A stretch of DNA of 64,000 nt from Neoarius graeffei. Lineage: Eukaryota > Chordata > Actinopteri > Siluriformes > Ariidae. The first letter of the stretch is position 1. Each line of letters begins with the position of its first letter. Below the pieces are notes generated by a model that saw nothing but the letters and a program-made list of their open reading frames with translations, ran no database searches and was not told the DNA's origin. The stretch is taken from positions 22,495,599 through 22,559,598 of the forward strand of contig NC_083583.1 of assembly GCF_027579695.1 (NCBI RefSeq), given 5' to 3'. Shown one piece after another: positions 35,410 through 46,449 of the stretch. Both the position numbers and the translations under genes were made by a program.

Positions 35410-37052
35410 AAGGATGTGCCCATGACCTCAAACCCAAATGTCTTCAGTGTGTAGCAAAAACAAAAGAATTTTCCTTGCTGTTCCAAATATAATAATCCAG
35501 ACTTTAAATTACTTAGAAGAAAACGTGCAATAAAACCACTGATATATGTATTAAAGTCCACAACAACGAGAAGTACAACGTTCTCTTTTATTATTGTATT
35601 ATATTGATAAATGTCTTCCATCTGAAAAAAAAGAAAAGAAAATACAACATGAAAAAGAATAAACTATAAATATGTACAAGTGAATTCACATATTTATCCA
35701 ATTTGTATAATCTCTTTAGAATTTCAATTCTGGTTCTTCACATGTTCCAAAACTCACCCATATCAGTACACAGAACCCTGTATCATTATAATATCTGTAG
35801 TGAGGGAATGCAAATGCAAAGCCACTCTTGGTCAACACATTCACAACAACTTCCTAAATACGCTAAAAATACCCAGCTCACCGAGTACTGCTCTGAATCA
35901 CTGGACACAACACTCGAGACGCGACGCATGATCAAAGATCATTGCTGTGCCCTGTGTCCTATTTAAATCTGTGTCACTGTTTAAACCTGTGGCCTAATAA
36001 TTAACAGATTAACTGCATGCTTAGAGGAAGCAATGCAGGAATCGGAGCAGGCATATGGGAGTGTTCAAGTCCACACTCCGGTCACTCACTGGCAGTGTAA
36101 TAGTGCTGCTTTATGATGTGGATAATTTCTCTTCTAATTAAAACAAAACAAAAAAAAAACCCAGCACTCAGTCTGTCACTTACTCATTCTCTTTAAACTA
36201 AGTAAGCCAATAAATTCCCATCTCTGACCAGCAGGAGGCACTGTAATGCGATTTAATATCAAGAACTCAGATGTCTAAAAATGGACTGTTTCATTAGTTT
36301 GACTCAGGACAGTACAAACAGGAGCTATAAAAGCAAGAATTCAGACATTTTCCTCATTACATTAAATGTAGTCGTTTAGTCAGGATGAACAAAGTTTATC
36401 TGCACTGGACCTCTGAGTAATAAGACGAAAGCCGTCAGCGTGTCATCGCACATGCTTTCAGACACCATTCGATCACAGAAAACAACTTGCAAGCAAAATG
36501 ATTCAGTATTATTTCAAGAATAAAAAACCTGGGGGCATGCTGTTACAAGTAAATCATCAACAATTGGAGGATGTGATGCTTACTGATTTTACTTTTTCCT
36601 CACAACACATCCTGAAGTGGTTTATTCCTCTTATACCACGGCAACTAGACAATGATTATTATTTTATCAAACAAACAATGATAGGGTGTACATTTTATTC
36701 ATTAATAGTTACATTTATTATTGTGGAATATCTGTGAAAACAGTAAGCACCTGTCACTTACGTTATAACAACTCTAAATAGTGGTTTCCTCACCAGCTTC
36801 TGTTTCTTTTCTCTCCCTCAAAGTTAATAAGACAAAAAGCACAGCTGGTCATGTTGCCAAGAAAATGCCAAGCACAAAATTACAGCTTTAACTCTGAGTC
36901 AAAACGCTGACACTGGAGACTCCTTCCCAAATGCTAAATAAACATCTCTCCATAGAAAACCTCAGCCTATCAACAAAGACACTTTTTAAAATCTGTTTAT
37001 GTGGAGCATCTGCCATGCAAGTCCCTGCGCAAGAGATTACATTAGAAACAAC
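35410..37052. other. Intergenic; dispersed repeat at about 36775-37040
   Basis: 35410-36774 shows nothing recognisable. The 36775-37040 block repeats the 5500-5720 region (GTGGTTTCCTCACCAGC, CACTGGAGACTC, AAATAAACATCTCT). Confidence 0.6.
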
Positions 37053-38474
37053 CAGAGGTGGACAAAAGTACCCAACTTCATTACTTAAGTGAAAGTACAG
37101 ATCCCACTGGTCAAACGTTACTCCGATACAAGTGAAAGTTGTACAGTCAAATTTTTACTCAAGATAAAGTACTGAAGTACTTGCTTTAAAAAATACTTAA
37201 GTATTAAAAGTACATTTTCTGTCAACGCATCGTTGTATTATTGCCACAACGCTTACAAAACCTAATGCCGTTACCAAAGACAGAAATGTGAATTCACAAA
37301 ATGAACGCATGCTGTGCCATCATGGTGGTTTAATGGTAAGCTAGCTAGTCAGCGAAACTCCACCTGACATGCTAGCAAACGCTTTTCAAACTCTAAATCA
37401 TATTAGGTAGCTAATGTTACTAGAAAAGAAAGATTTCTACATTCTGTTTATTTGGCAAGATTATGCTAAAACATATTTCTGAAAGGACTTCAGATAAGTT
37501 AACATTAGTCATGTTAGTGTAACTCCATTTTTACATGCTAACTAACAGCGTCCAAGTTAACTAGCTATGTGTTAACATTAGCCGTGGACAAGACTGTGGC
37601 AACTTGGCGGGCAAATCCATAGAAAGTCCTTTGACTAACCAGACTGCATAGCTACTGTATGTGTGCAACGTTATCGCTAGCTCTAAAAGCACAGACAACT
37701 TCGTTGCAAGCTTTCTCTTGGAATAAAACGTTTATATACCTCGATATGCTCCTGCAGGTTAGATAGTGAATTTTTGTAGGCTGCGATGTGGTTCGTTTTC
37801 GGCAAACAAAGCAAACATTTAAAATGAAACGAATCTTTAATCCTTTCAGAAAACTGAAACATGGGTTCTAGGTAAAGTCATGAGTGCGTGTATTCCCCAG
37901 AAGAACCGCCGCCTTCCATTCTGCCATTGACTGATCATGTTAAATAATGCTGTTGAGAAATAATTGACTTTGATTTTATACAGTCTATGGATGTGATGTG
38001 ACCCTAGTGATTACTGATCGGCTGTCTTAGTGTCACCTGCTAAAAAACTAATCATTGGGGCGTCGTGGCTCGGGTGGATGGGGCGCCGTGCCGTGGATCC
38101 GGAGACCTGGGTTCGGTTCCGGCCCGAGGTCGTTTCCCGATCCCTCCCCGTCTCTCTCCCGCTCGTTTCCTGTCTCTACACTGTCCTATCCAATAAAGGT
38201 GGAAAAAGCCCCCAAAAAATCTTTAAAAAAACAATCACCTTTTAGAAAAGAAAAAACATCCACTTTCAAAGCCGCTTCATAGTAACAAGTAACGAGGACC
38301 TTGACAGAAATGTAGTGGAGTAAAAAGTACGATATTTGTCTTTCAAATGTCGTGAAGTTAAAGTCATAAGTTTCAAAAAAAAAATAAAATAAAACAATAC
38401 TCAAATACAGATACTCAAAAAGTGCACTTAAGTACAGTACTCAAGTCAATGTACTTCGTTACTGTCCACCTCTG
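37053..38474. mobile_element. Non-autonomous hAT transposon, perfect 8-bp TSD
   Basis: The ends are CAGAGGTGGACAAAAGTAC and a matching inverted end finishing CTGTCCACCTCTG. The 8-base duplication GAAACAAC lies at 37045-37052 and 38475-38482, diagnostic of hAT elements. No transposase is present. A tRNA-type SINE is nested at 38057. Confidence 0.93.
38057..38235 (+). repeat. tRNA-derived SINE (family D) within the hAT
   Basis: The head GGGGCGTCGTGGCTCGGGTG is followed by a B-box-like GGGTTCGGTTCC and a body ending CTATCCAATAAAGGTGG. It is typical of another fish SINE family. Confidence 0.75.
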
Positions 38475-38482
38475 GAAACAAC

Positions 38483-39057
38483 AACATAAGAAAGAAAGGA
38501 TACAGGTCATTTCTTCCAACGACCATTTCGTCCAACGGTTAAGACATTTCATTCAAAACCTTTTTCAACCACCCGCCAAACACGAGTTGTGAAATCTAAT
38601 GGCGAGTAAAGATCGCCCCAGACTTGCCTTTCTCAGCAAATGTGTTCAAAACAATGGGTCCCTACGCTCCGGACTGCGCGTATGCTGAGTGGACTCTCGT
38701 ACATGCGCTGTTAATGAGGCATCAGCATGCCTATATAAAGACTGAGAAAACGCACATTCATTGTGAAGTATTATGCCATGTCAGCGTGCATTACCGAGCC
38801 TTAGTCAGTCATAAACCTGCTTAATGCACTTCCTTAAATGAATAAAATACTACTTAAATAAAATATTCATTGAAACATTTTACTGATTAAGGCTGTGTTG
38901 GCCTTGACTGGCTATATGATTAATTAAATGGCTTCACTGGACTCGAAGCTCAGAGAGCAGCCTGTAATGGTAAGGGTCACTCGTTTGCTTTACAAAAATG
39001 TTTTCCGCTTCGGTCAAATTCTACTGAAAATTCTTCTTTAGATTTGGTTTAAAAATA
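38483..39057. other. No recognisable feature
   Basis: No gene, splice structure or repeat family was recognised. Confidence 0.5.
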
Positions 39058-39330
39058 TATAGTGTAGTGGTTAGCACTGTCAGCTCACAGCAAGAAGGTT
39101 CCGGGTTCGAACCCAGCGGCCGGCGAGGGTCTTTCTGTGTGGAGTTTGCATGTTCTCCCCGTGTCTGCGTCAGTTTCCCCCACAGTCCAAAGACATGCAG
39201 TTAGGTTGACGTGGCCTTGGGCTGAGGTGCCCTTGAGCAAGGTACCGAACCCCTGACTGCTCCCTGGGCGCTCTGGTGTGGCTGCCCACTGCTCTGGGTG
39301 TGTGCGCGCGTTTTTACTGCTCTCCTTGCA
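39058..39330 (+). repeat. SINE with family A head and a different tail
   Basis: The head GTGTAGTGGTTAGCACTGTC, then the shared A body, then the alternative tail (CCTTGAGCAAGGTACCGAAC). It is the same hybrid arrangement as 31690-32045. The outermost 5' bases are missing. Confidence 0.8.
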
Positions 39331-39620
39331 CTCCTTTAAATGAATTATGGTTTCTTTATATCTCAAACTTGTTGCACATATCACCACATATAAAATAATT
39401 GATAGCGCATATGAAAAAGACTTTGGACAAAATGTCTCAACTATTGGACGAAATGGTCATTGGATGAAGCGTCCTGATCCCGAAAGAAGGAGTGCATCGA
39501 TATTGATATCAACTGGAATCAACACCTTCTGACCAACCAGAATCAAGAATTCAATAGCACTGGGCTATTAAACAAAGTAAAAAGAAAGAATAGGATTCTT
39601 GCTTCGAGACGGCTGCTGTT

Positions 39621-40265
39621 TTAAAGTGCCATTCCACCATTGGATGTATTCTTTGGCATAAAATACAATATATTTTATGACAACATGACTAGACAGAGAA
39701 ATCTTTTAGCTTCAAAATGATATATCAAACAATTTTTTGACAACGACAAGTATATTAATTTTGCGACCAAAGTCACCTACCCTTTTAATTTCCGCGCGGT
39801 AGTGAAACGTGATGTCATCGGCAGGTTCCCCTTCTTGTGTACCACGTGTCGGTCTATTTTTAGACCAGGAAACCCCCAAAGTGAGAGAGTCATTTCTCCT
39901 CGTATATGGGGGCCAAAAAAATTGCGAAAAATTTTGAGTTAATCTTTCAGTTAGCTAGATTTATTGGTATTAGCTAGATTTATTGGCATTATTTTTATCG
40001 CGTTCTATCCGCCATTGCTGATAATATGTGCCACGTCACACGTCACGTGGTACACAAGAAGGGGAACCTGCCGATGACATCACGCGCGGAAATTAAAAGG
40101 GTAGGTGACTTTGGTCGCAAAATTAATATACTTGTCGTTGTCAAAAAATTATGTTTGATATATCATTTTGAAGCTAAAAGATTTCTCTATCTAGTGATAC
40201 CATTTATATATGTTGTCAAAATATATTGTATTTTATGCCAAAGAATACATCCAATGGCACTTTAA
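39621..40265. mobile_element. 645-bp palindromic TTAA element, second family
   Basis: The ends are TTAAAGTGCCATTCCACC and CCAATGGCACTTTAA, and the arms stay complementary over more than 150 bases (AAGCTAAAAGATTTCTC on the right, GAGAAATCTTTTAGCTT on the left). TTAA sits at both ends. No coding region is present. By analogy with 21778-23044 it is probably Kolobok-like. Confidence 0.85.
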
Positions 40266-43200
40266 GCTTTGTGACAATTCTGACACACTGAACAACTTGA
40301 GACAGTTTGAGACGAGTGTGCAATGATCGACGCTACACTCGTATCTATAAGCATCTCTTACTTCTTATCTACATTAACTTTATAGCTCCAGTGCAAAGTA
40401 AAGGAAAAAAACCAACAACAAGGGAAGGGGTAGGTAAATTGCATGCATTTTAATCTTGGCCAATTATTTGCTTTATTTTGGTTTTGCTAATAGTAGCAAT
40501 GTTTAAAGCAGTACTGTCATTAAATTTGTCCAAGACTCTTTAATATTATGTAATCAGGGCAAACCAATGAAACAGCAGACATCAGCGATGACCTTTAAGA
40601 CTGTTTAAGATTAAAGAAATAGTTCTGACAAAAAAGAAAGAAAGGGATTTTCTCCTCACCCTAACGTAGTCAGTCGATCAGTGTAGTAAGTTGTTTATAT
40701 CCTGGTCAGAGTCGTGACGGATCTGAAGTCTGCGTAAGGAAAACTGAGGTGTGAGGTGGGACCACACCCCGGATCAGACACATTCATTCACATCTGGGGG
40801 AAATTTAGAAAAAGCCAATCCACCTACTGGCATTTTTGCGAAGCGGGAGCAAACCCATGAGAACACTGGAAGCGTCAGGGACCAACTTACTGCCCGACGT
40901 ATTTTTAATCTTGTATTTTCGAGCGCACCATACACACACTTGTTCAATTCACAGCTTAGAAAACACTCTGGATAGTCCCTCTGTTTGGTGGAACCCTTAT
41001 TGCTTCTATGTAGAAAATTACTACAGAGGGTTTCTTATTCAGGAGGGCTCTTTTATACACGGAACCTGTTATTCCTAAGGTTTTTCCCCCCCCCCAAGAC
41101 TTTTTAAATAGAGTTGCATCAAACAGCAAGATGAGTATATACAGCTGCACTGCAATTTAACATCACAAGTTAGAATTATTAGTTCAGAATGAAGACTTTC
41201 GTTATTATTTATTAACAAGGCAACAGACTGAAGTGATGGTGCAAAAGTAAAGAAGCTAATTTTTTTCTTTTTTAAAAGATGTACGACGCGTCCTGGCTGA
41301 CTGAGTATGTTTGGTGCAAGTGGAAAATTGTGTACGTTTCACTTTTGGCTGAACTGTTCCTTTAAAACGATGCATCACTGCGTAACGTTTATTAGCTTTT
41401 TTGCACTTTAATCCACGCTGCATTGTGTGTTCATAAATAGTTTGTTTGCAAACACTTTAAAACTATACATAGTGAATTTCGAAAATCATTCTGCACCTCA
41501 AAGAACAAAAGGACGTCTAACACACACACGCACACACACACCCTTGCAATCTACCAAATATTATTCTCCATTTGGTGACATAGCCCCCCCCCAAAAAAAA
41601 GAGACCCTTTAATCTCCATTATTTAAAATTTAATGACCTGAAACTAAAGACAGCAAAAGCACATAAGACAGACTTTCCTTTTGTTTTGTAGTGCTCGCGT
41701 CATCAATTAAAAGGCATAAAATTTGTGAAAATGAGCATATCACCCATCAACAACAACAACAAAAATATAGACAGGCACCCTCAGAGAAACACTCCAACAT
41801 GTTTCAAGTAATCACAGAAGAAAAAAAATCCTTAAAAATATTAATCTATCAATCAATCTGCATCACATCTGGCTTAAGATTCATTTGCAGCTTCCGTCAC
41901 CAAAACATACAGTAAGTAAATAAAAATAACTAGTATTTGTTCCACGTAACTCTATATAAAATATATATTTAAAACCATACACAGCCACCCCTTCAGGTAG
42001 ATCATATCGTCAAAGCAGGAGTGTGCACAAGGTTATGATTTGAGAACAGGGTCTTGATCTCTGACTTCAGACATATCACGAATTCTCAAAACTCCTGATC
42101 ATCCAATCACACAGATGAACCCACATGTCCCCACTGCCGGCGCCTTAAATAATCATCTATTTGGCTTAAAAAAAAAAGCTAATAATACATAAATAACAGA
42201 AAAAAAAATCCCTTAACCCTAAAAAAAAAGCTGAGCTGAATCGCTGCAGTTCTGGTACAGCTTGTCTGAGGTTTGTTTAAATACACTGCGAAAAGATCAG
42301 CCGAATTTGCGACCTTTCGTGAGCATCATCCATTTTAACATCAAATCTAAATCTAGGCTATTTAATTAAAATCACATGATGACGGACTGAATCGGACTTC
42401 ACTACTTCTGTTGGAACATTATGACGGTTGCATTACACAATAGTGACGTCTTATGTTCTCTGTGTACACAAAACCGGTAGAGGCATCCAACCGAAACAAA
42501 AGTGGAAAAAACAAAACAAAACCCTGGAACATAAAATATCATACTGTAGCCTGTGCACAAAATGTACAATTCTATTAGATCAGATCAAATGAGATCAGAT
42601 GGAGGTCCTCTTCATGAGCAAGGACATGGTTAAAACTTAAAAAAAAAAAAAAGTTAAAGCTTCAATTTCACAACCTAAAGTTTCCAATAAATACTGTAAT
42701 ATAAATGTATATAATCCTATAGAACAATTAGATCATACACTTTTGGGGGTTTTAACTAGCTATTTAAAGGTGCTTTAGAAATTAGACACAATACAATAAA
42801 ATCCATTCGTATTTAGATGTAAAGCCACAGAGAAATGCGGTAAATGGTTCAATAAATAATTTACTTTAAAGTCTTTCTATGTACAAGTCGAGTCCTGGAT
42901 GAACTTTAACTGAGCTATGAATAATATTCAACGATTATATTATATTATAATATAATACAATAACAGTATATTATTATATTATAATATAATAATATATTAT
43001 AGCTCTATTTTTTTTTTAAAATGTCTTTAGAGGAGCGCACGCTGCGAATGGAAGAAAAGAAACAATCATTTCAAAATATGTAGCAGAAAACACACAAGAT
43101 GAAACTCCTTCACCACTGACGGATTGAAAAACTTTCCAGAACCTCAGAACTCTGAGCCTCCAGCTTTAAGACGAGCAGCGAATCTGAACGGAGTAAAAAT

Positions 43201-43842
43201 CTTCACATCGGTCAGCATGAGAAACCACGGCTTTTGGATTTGATTTTTGAAGTAACGAGATCCGATCTTGGAACATTTGCTGAATTTAAGTACATCTTGC
43301 TTACATTTCATATGTAAAGGAATACTTCAGAGTTTTTTCTCTCTGATAAACATGGCATCTATCCAGTTCATCTGCAGCACATGTGCGATTACCACAGACA
43401 AAAATATCCCTGGGCTGAGACGAGAAAAGAAAACCGAGTTCTTACAAATTCACTTATAACTGAAGCCTAAGGGCAGTTGTTGAGGTCAATAAATTCATAA
43501 TTAATTTACTCAAGCATTTTGATATCTAAAAATCCTCAAAACATTACAGTTTTAATGGATAGTTTGTGAAATGTTCTGCATTAGTGTCACTGAGTCAGGA
43601 ATGAGCAAATTTTAGTTTGCAAACATTAAATTTCTTTTTCTTTAGAAAATCAAATGCAACCAAAATGGGTTTATGATCACCTTTCAGGTAAAAAAAAAAG
43701 AAAAAGCCATCCTGACGATTCTGGACTCCGCACATTCAGAAGCAACAGCAGACCAACAGGTTCTCCAAAAAGCTACGAACAACCTATGAGCTGATTTCAA
43801 TCAGAAAACACACCAGAGGTTTTGCACAGCGTTATATTTAAA
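40266..43842. other. Intergenic, AT-rich; nothing recognised
   Basis: This 3.6-kb stretch has short A/T runs, an AT palindrome at about 42930-43000, and no recognised transposon or exon. Its lack of repeats compared with its surroundings is notable. It could include distal 3' UTR or regulatory DNA, but nothing proves that. Confidence 0.5.
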
Positions 43843-44026
43843 TTACATTACAGGCATTTAGCAGACGCTTTTATCCAGACTGACGTACAACATACCCTGG
43901 GGAGCAGTTGGGGATTAGGTCCCTTTCTCAAGGGCACTTCAGCCATTCCTGCCGGTCCAGGGAATCGAACAGGCGACCTTTTGGTCCCAAAGCTGCTTCT
44001 CTAACCATTAGGCCATGGCTTCCTCC
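43843..44026 (-). repeat. tRNA-derived SINE (family B)
   Basis: It matches 27695-27903 and is better preserved: reading the - strand, GGCCTAATGGTTAGAGAAGC then the B box TGTTCGATTCCC. Confidence 0.85.
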
Positions 44027-44072
44027 ATATCACGTCAATCACAGGTATTTCTAAATGAAGCTGTAAATCTGC

Positions 44073-44789
44073 TTAAAGGAACAGTCCACCGTACTTCCAT
44101 AATGAAATATGCTCTTATCTGAATTGAGACGAGCTGATCCGTACCTCTCAGATCTTTGCGCGACCTCCCAGTCAGTCAGACGCGCTGTCACTCCTGTTAG
44201 CAATGTAGCTAGGCTCAGCATGGCCAACGGTATTTTTTGGGGCTGTAGTTAGATGCGACCAAACTCTTCCGCGTTTTTCCTGTTTACATAGGTTTATATG
44301 ACCAGTGACGTGAAACAAGTTCAGTTACACAAATTGAAACGTAGCGATTTTCTATGCTATGGAAAGTCCGCACTATAATGACAGGCGTACTAACACCTTC
44401 TGCGCGCTTCGGCAGCGCATTGATATCTGAGCTCCGTATCAATGCGCTGCCGAAGCGCACAGAAGGTGTTAGTACGCCTGTCATTATAGTGCGGACTTTC
44501 CATAGCATAGAAAATCGCTACGTTTCAATTTGTGTAACTGAACTTGTTTCATATCACTGGTCATATAAACCTATGTAAACAGGAAAAACGCGGAAGAGTT
44601 TGGTCGCATCTAACTACAGCCCCAAAAAATACCGTTGGCCATGCTGAGCCTAGCTACATTGCTAACAGGAGTGACAGCGCGTCTGACTGACTGGGAGGTC
44701 GCGCAAAGCTCGGAGAGGTACGGAGCAGCTCGTCTCAATTCAGATAAGAGCATATTTCATTATGGAAGTATGGTGGACTGTTCCTTTAA
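44073..44789. mobile_element. 717-bp palindromic TTAA element, copy 2
   Basis: It belongs to the same family as 979-1695 and is nearly identical. Its asymmetric centre is inverted relative to copy 1, so the two are inserted in opposite orientations. Both ends carry TTAA, and the outer flanks differ, proving independent insertions. Confidence 0.9.
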
Positions 44790-46165
44790 TTCATCTTTCA
44801 GAGATTGGAATAATTTTGCAGAGCAAAGAATGCAACCAGAATACGGTTTCACTGCACTGCTCCAGTTTTGGAAAGTGAGAACAGCTCTGGCGAAACCTTA
44901 ATTTCTACTGTGTAATGGTTCTTTTTTTTGAATTTGCATCATACAGTGGCGGATTTTATTTATTTATCTTCACTGATGACATTTAACAACTGCCTTTAAA
45001 CCTTTATTCGAAGTGAGTTTAAACTAAGCAGGTTTTTGCTCCTTTCTCTACACAAGGACACGTCAAAATTATCATCCACGGTAACCTGTAGATATGCTCC
45101 TGACCCCATATCCTCTCTTGATTTTATGATTGAGCTTACGATTTCATGATCGCTTTTATGATTTTACGATCTTCTGTTCGAATTTCATGATTTTATATCT
45201 TCAGTCTTGCCTTATTATTTCTCTCTTTCCATTTTTCTTATTCATGCCCATTGAATTGCTTGTGCCTAGACTGTAAAGCGCTTTGGGTCAACTCCTGTTG
45301 TTTTTAAATGCGCTGTAGACTTGACTTGGTGAACACTAATGAGGATTAAAAACTCTGGTGTATTCCTTTAAGATCCCCCTCAGTGAGACGACCTCTTATA
45401 TCAAAGCCATTAATTCATTTCAATCTAATATTTGCCATCAGCATGGTGATCCCAAGTTGCAATGCTCATAAAAAAAAAAAAAAAAACAACAACAAAAGAT
45501 ACTGGATTTCCCTAACCCTACTGTAGACGCTTGTAGAGACTAATCCATTGAAAACCCACAGTGTCATAAAACTAAGAAACGAGGAATGATTATTATGTTA
45601 CAGCACGGCTCTGTGCGTGTGAAGAGCCGATAAACTGGGACGACTCCCTCCAGCCTGAGCTTGACCGAGACCTCCTGTGTTACCGCTGTTTACCGAGACT
45701 GTATTTGGAAACAAAGGCACATCGTCATCGAACAGTTTACTCTGAGAGAACTTCACACAGACCATCTAGGTCAGGAGCCTTATGTTCTCTTTTCACTTTC
45801 TCTTTTCAGAAAGCAGAAAAAGAAAGGAAGAGGGAAAAATGAACGGTGTCGGAAACACCCGACTTCCTGTGAGGCTGACGAAGCAGGAGCGGCTCAAAGG
45901 GCAACCCTGTCATGCTGGAGAGGAGTGAACGTGTGCGCACATGCGCGAACGCACGCACACACTTCTGTGAAGAGGTTCTCTCCAGCAGGGTTGACATCTG
46001 GAATTCCCAAAGGGAGTGTTTGTACTGAGCTCCAGTGTTGTGGCTCCATCCTATCCCCCCCACCCCACCCCCACCCAGGCCTGCCTGGACGAGGGGTTAC
46101 ACATTTCAGACAGGGGGTTTGTGGGTAACAAGGGCTGGAGTGACGTCCACCTGACAAGCCTTCTC
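44790..46165. other. Intergenic to possible distal 3' UTR of striatin
   Basis: 45240-45330 carries a LINE-type tail (GTAAAGCGCTTTGGGTCAAC). 45900-46165 lies next to the striatin stop codon and includes C-rich sequence. No gene is recognised. Confidence 0.5.
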
Positions 46166-46171
46166 TTTATT
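46166..46171 (-). other. Candidate striatin poly(A) signal
   Basis: TTTATT on the + strand reads AATAAA on the - strand, about 110 bases past the stop codon. It would give a very short 3' UTR. Use of distal signals further left cannot be excluded. Confidence 0.4.
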
Positions 46172-46279
46172 CATCATCACAAATTCCAAAGCAAGGAGGG
46201 AAAGCCTCTTTCTAAAAGGCAACTCTCGTCTTTGCCGTTAGGGTCCGTGTCCCTTCCTCAAGGTCACAGAGGTCAGAGG

Positions 46280-46449
46280 TCATACGAAGACTTTGGCGAG
46301 GGCGTCGGCTCCGGCACTGCCGATGTAGCACTTAGTGGGGTGGAACGCCACATCGTTGATCGACTCGTCAAACTTCTTCCTGTGAGCTGTGAACTCCTGA
46401 ATGCACGTCTTACTCTCCATGTTCCAAAGACGGATGGAGCAGTCGTGAC
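46280..46449 (-). CDS. strn: Striatin last exon: seventh WD40 blade and stop
   Basis: It encodes [18 protein letters not shown] to the terminal [12 protein letters not shown] and TGA. It follows an intron of only 110 bases. The C-terminal residues are the family's most conserved. Confidence 0.97.

Noticed and set aside
35238-35621. KKERKKERKKE and FFLSFFLSFF frames
   Set aside because: Translation of the (GAAA)n microsatellite.
45661-46128. 155-residue + strand frame next to striatin
   Set aside because: It overlaps the probable 3' flank of striatin on the opposite strand, has no domain and includes low-complexity Pro/His runs.
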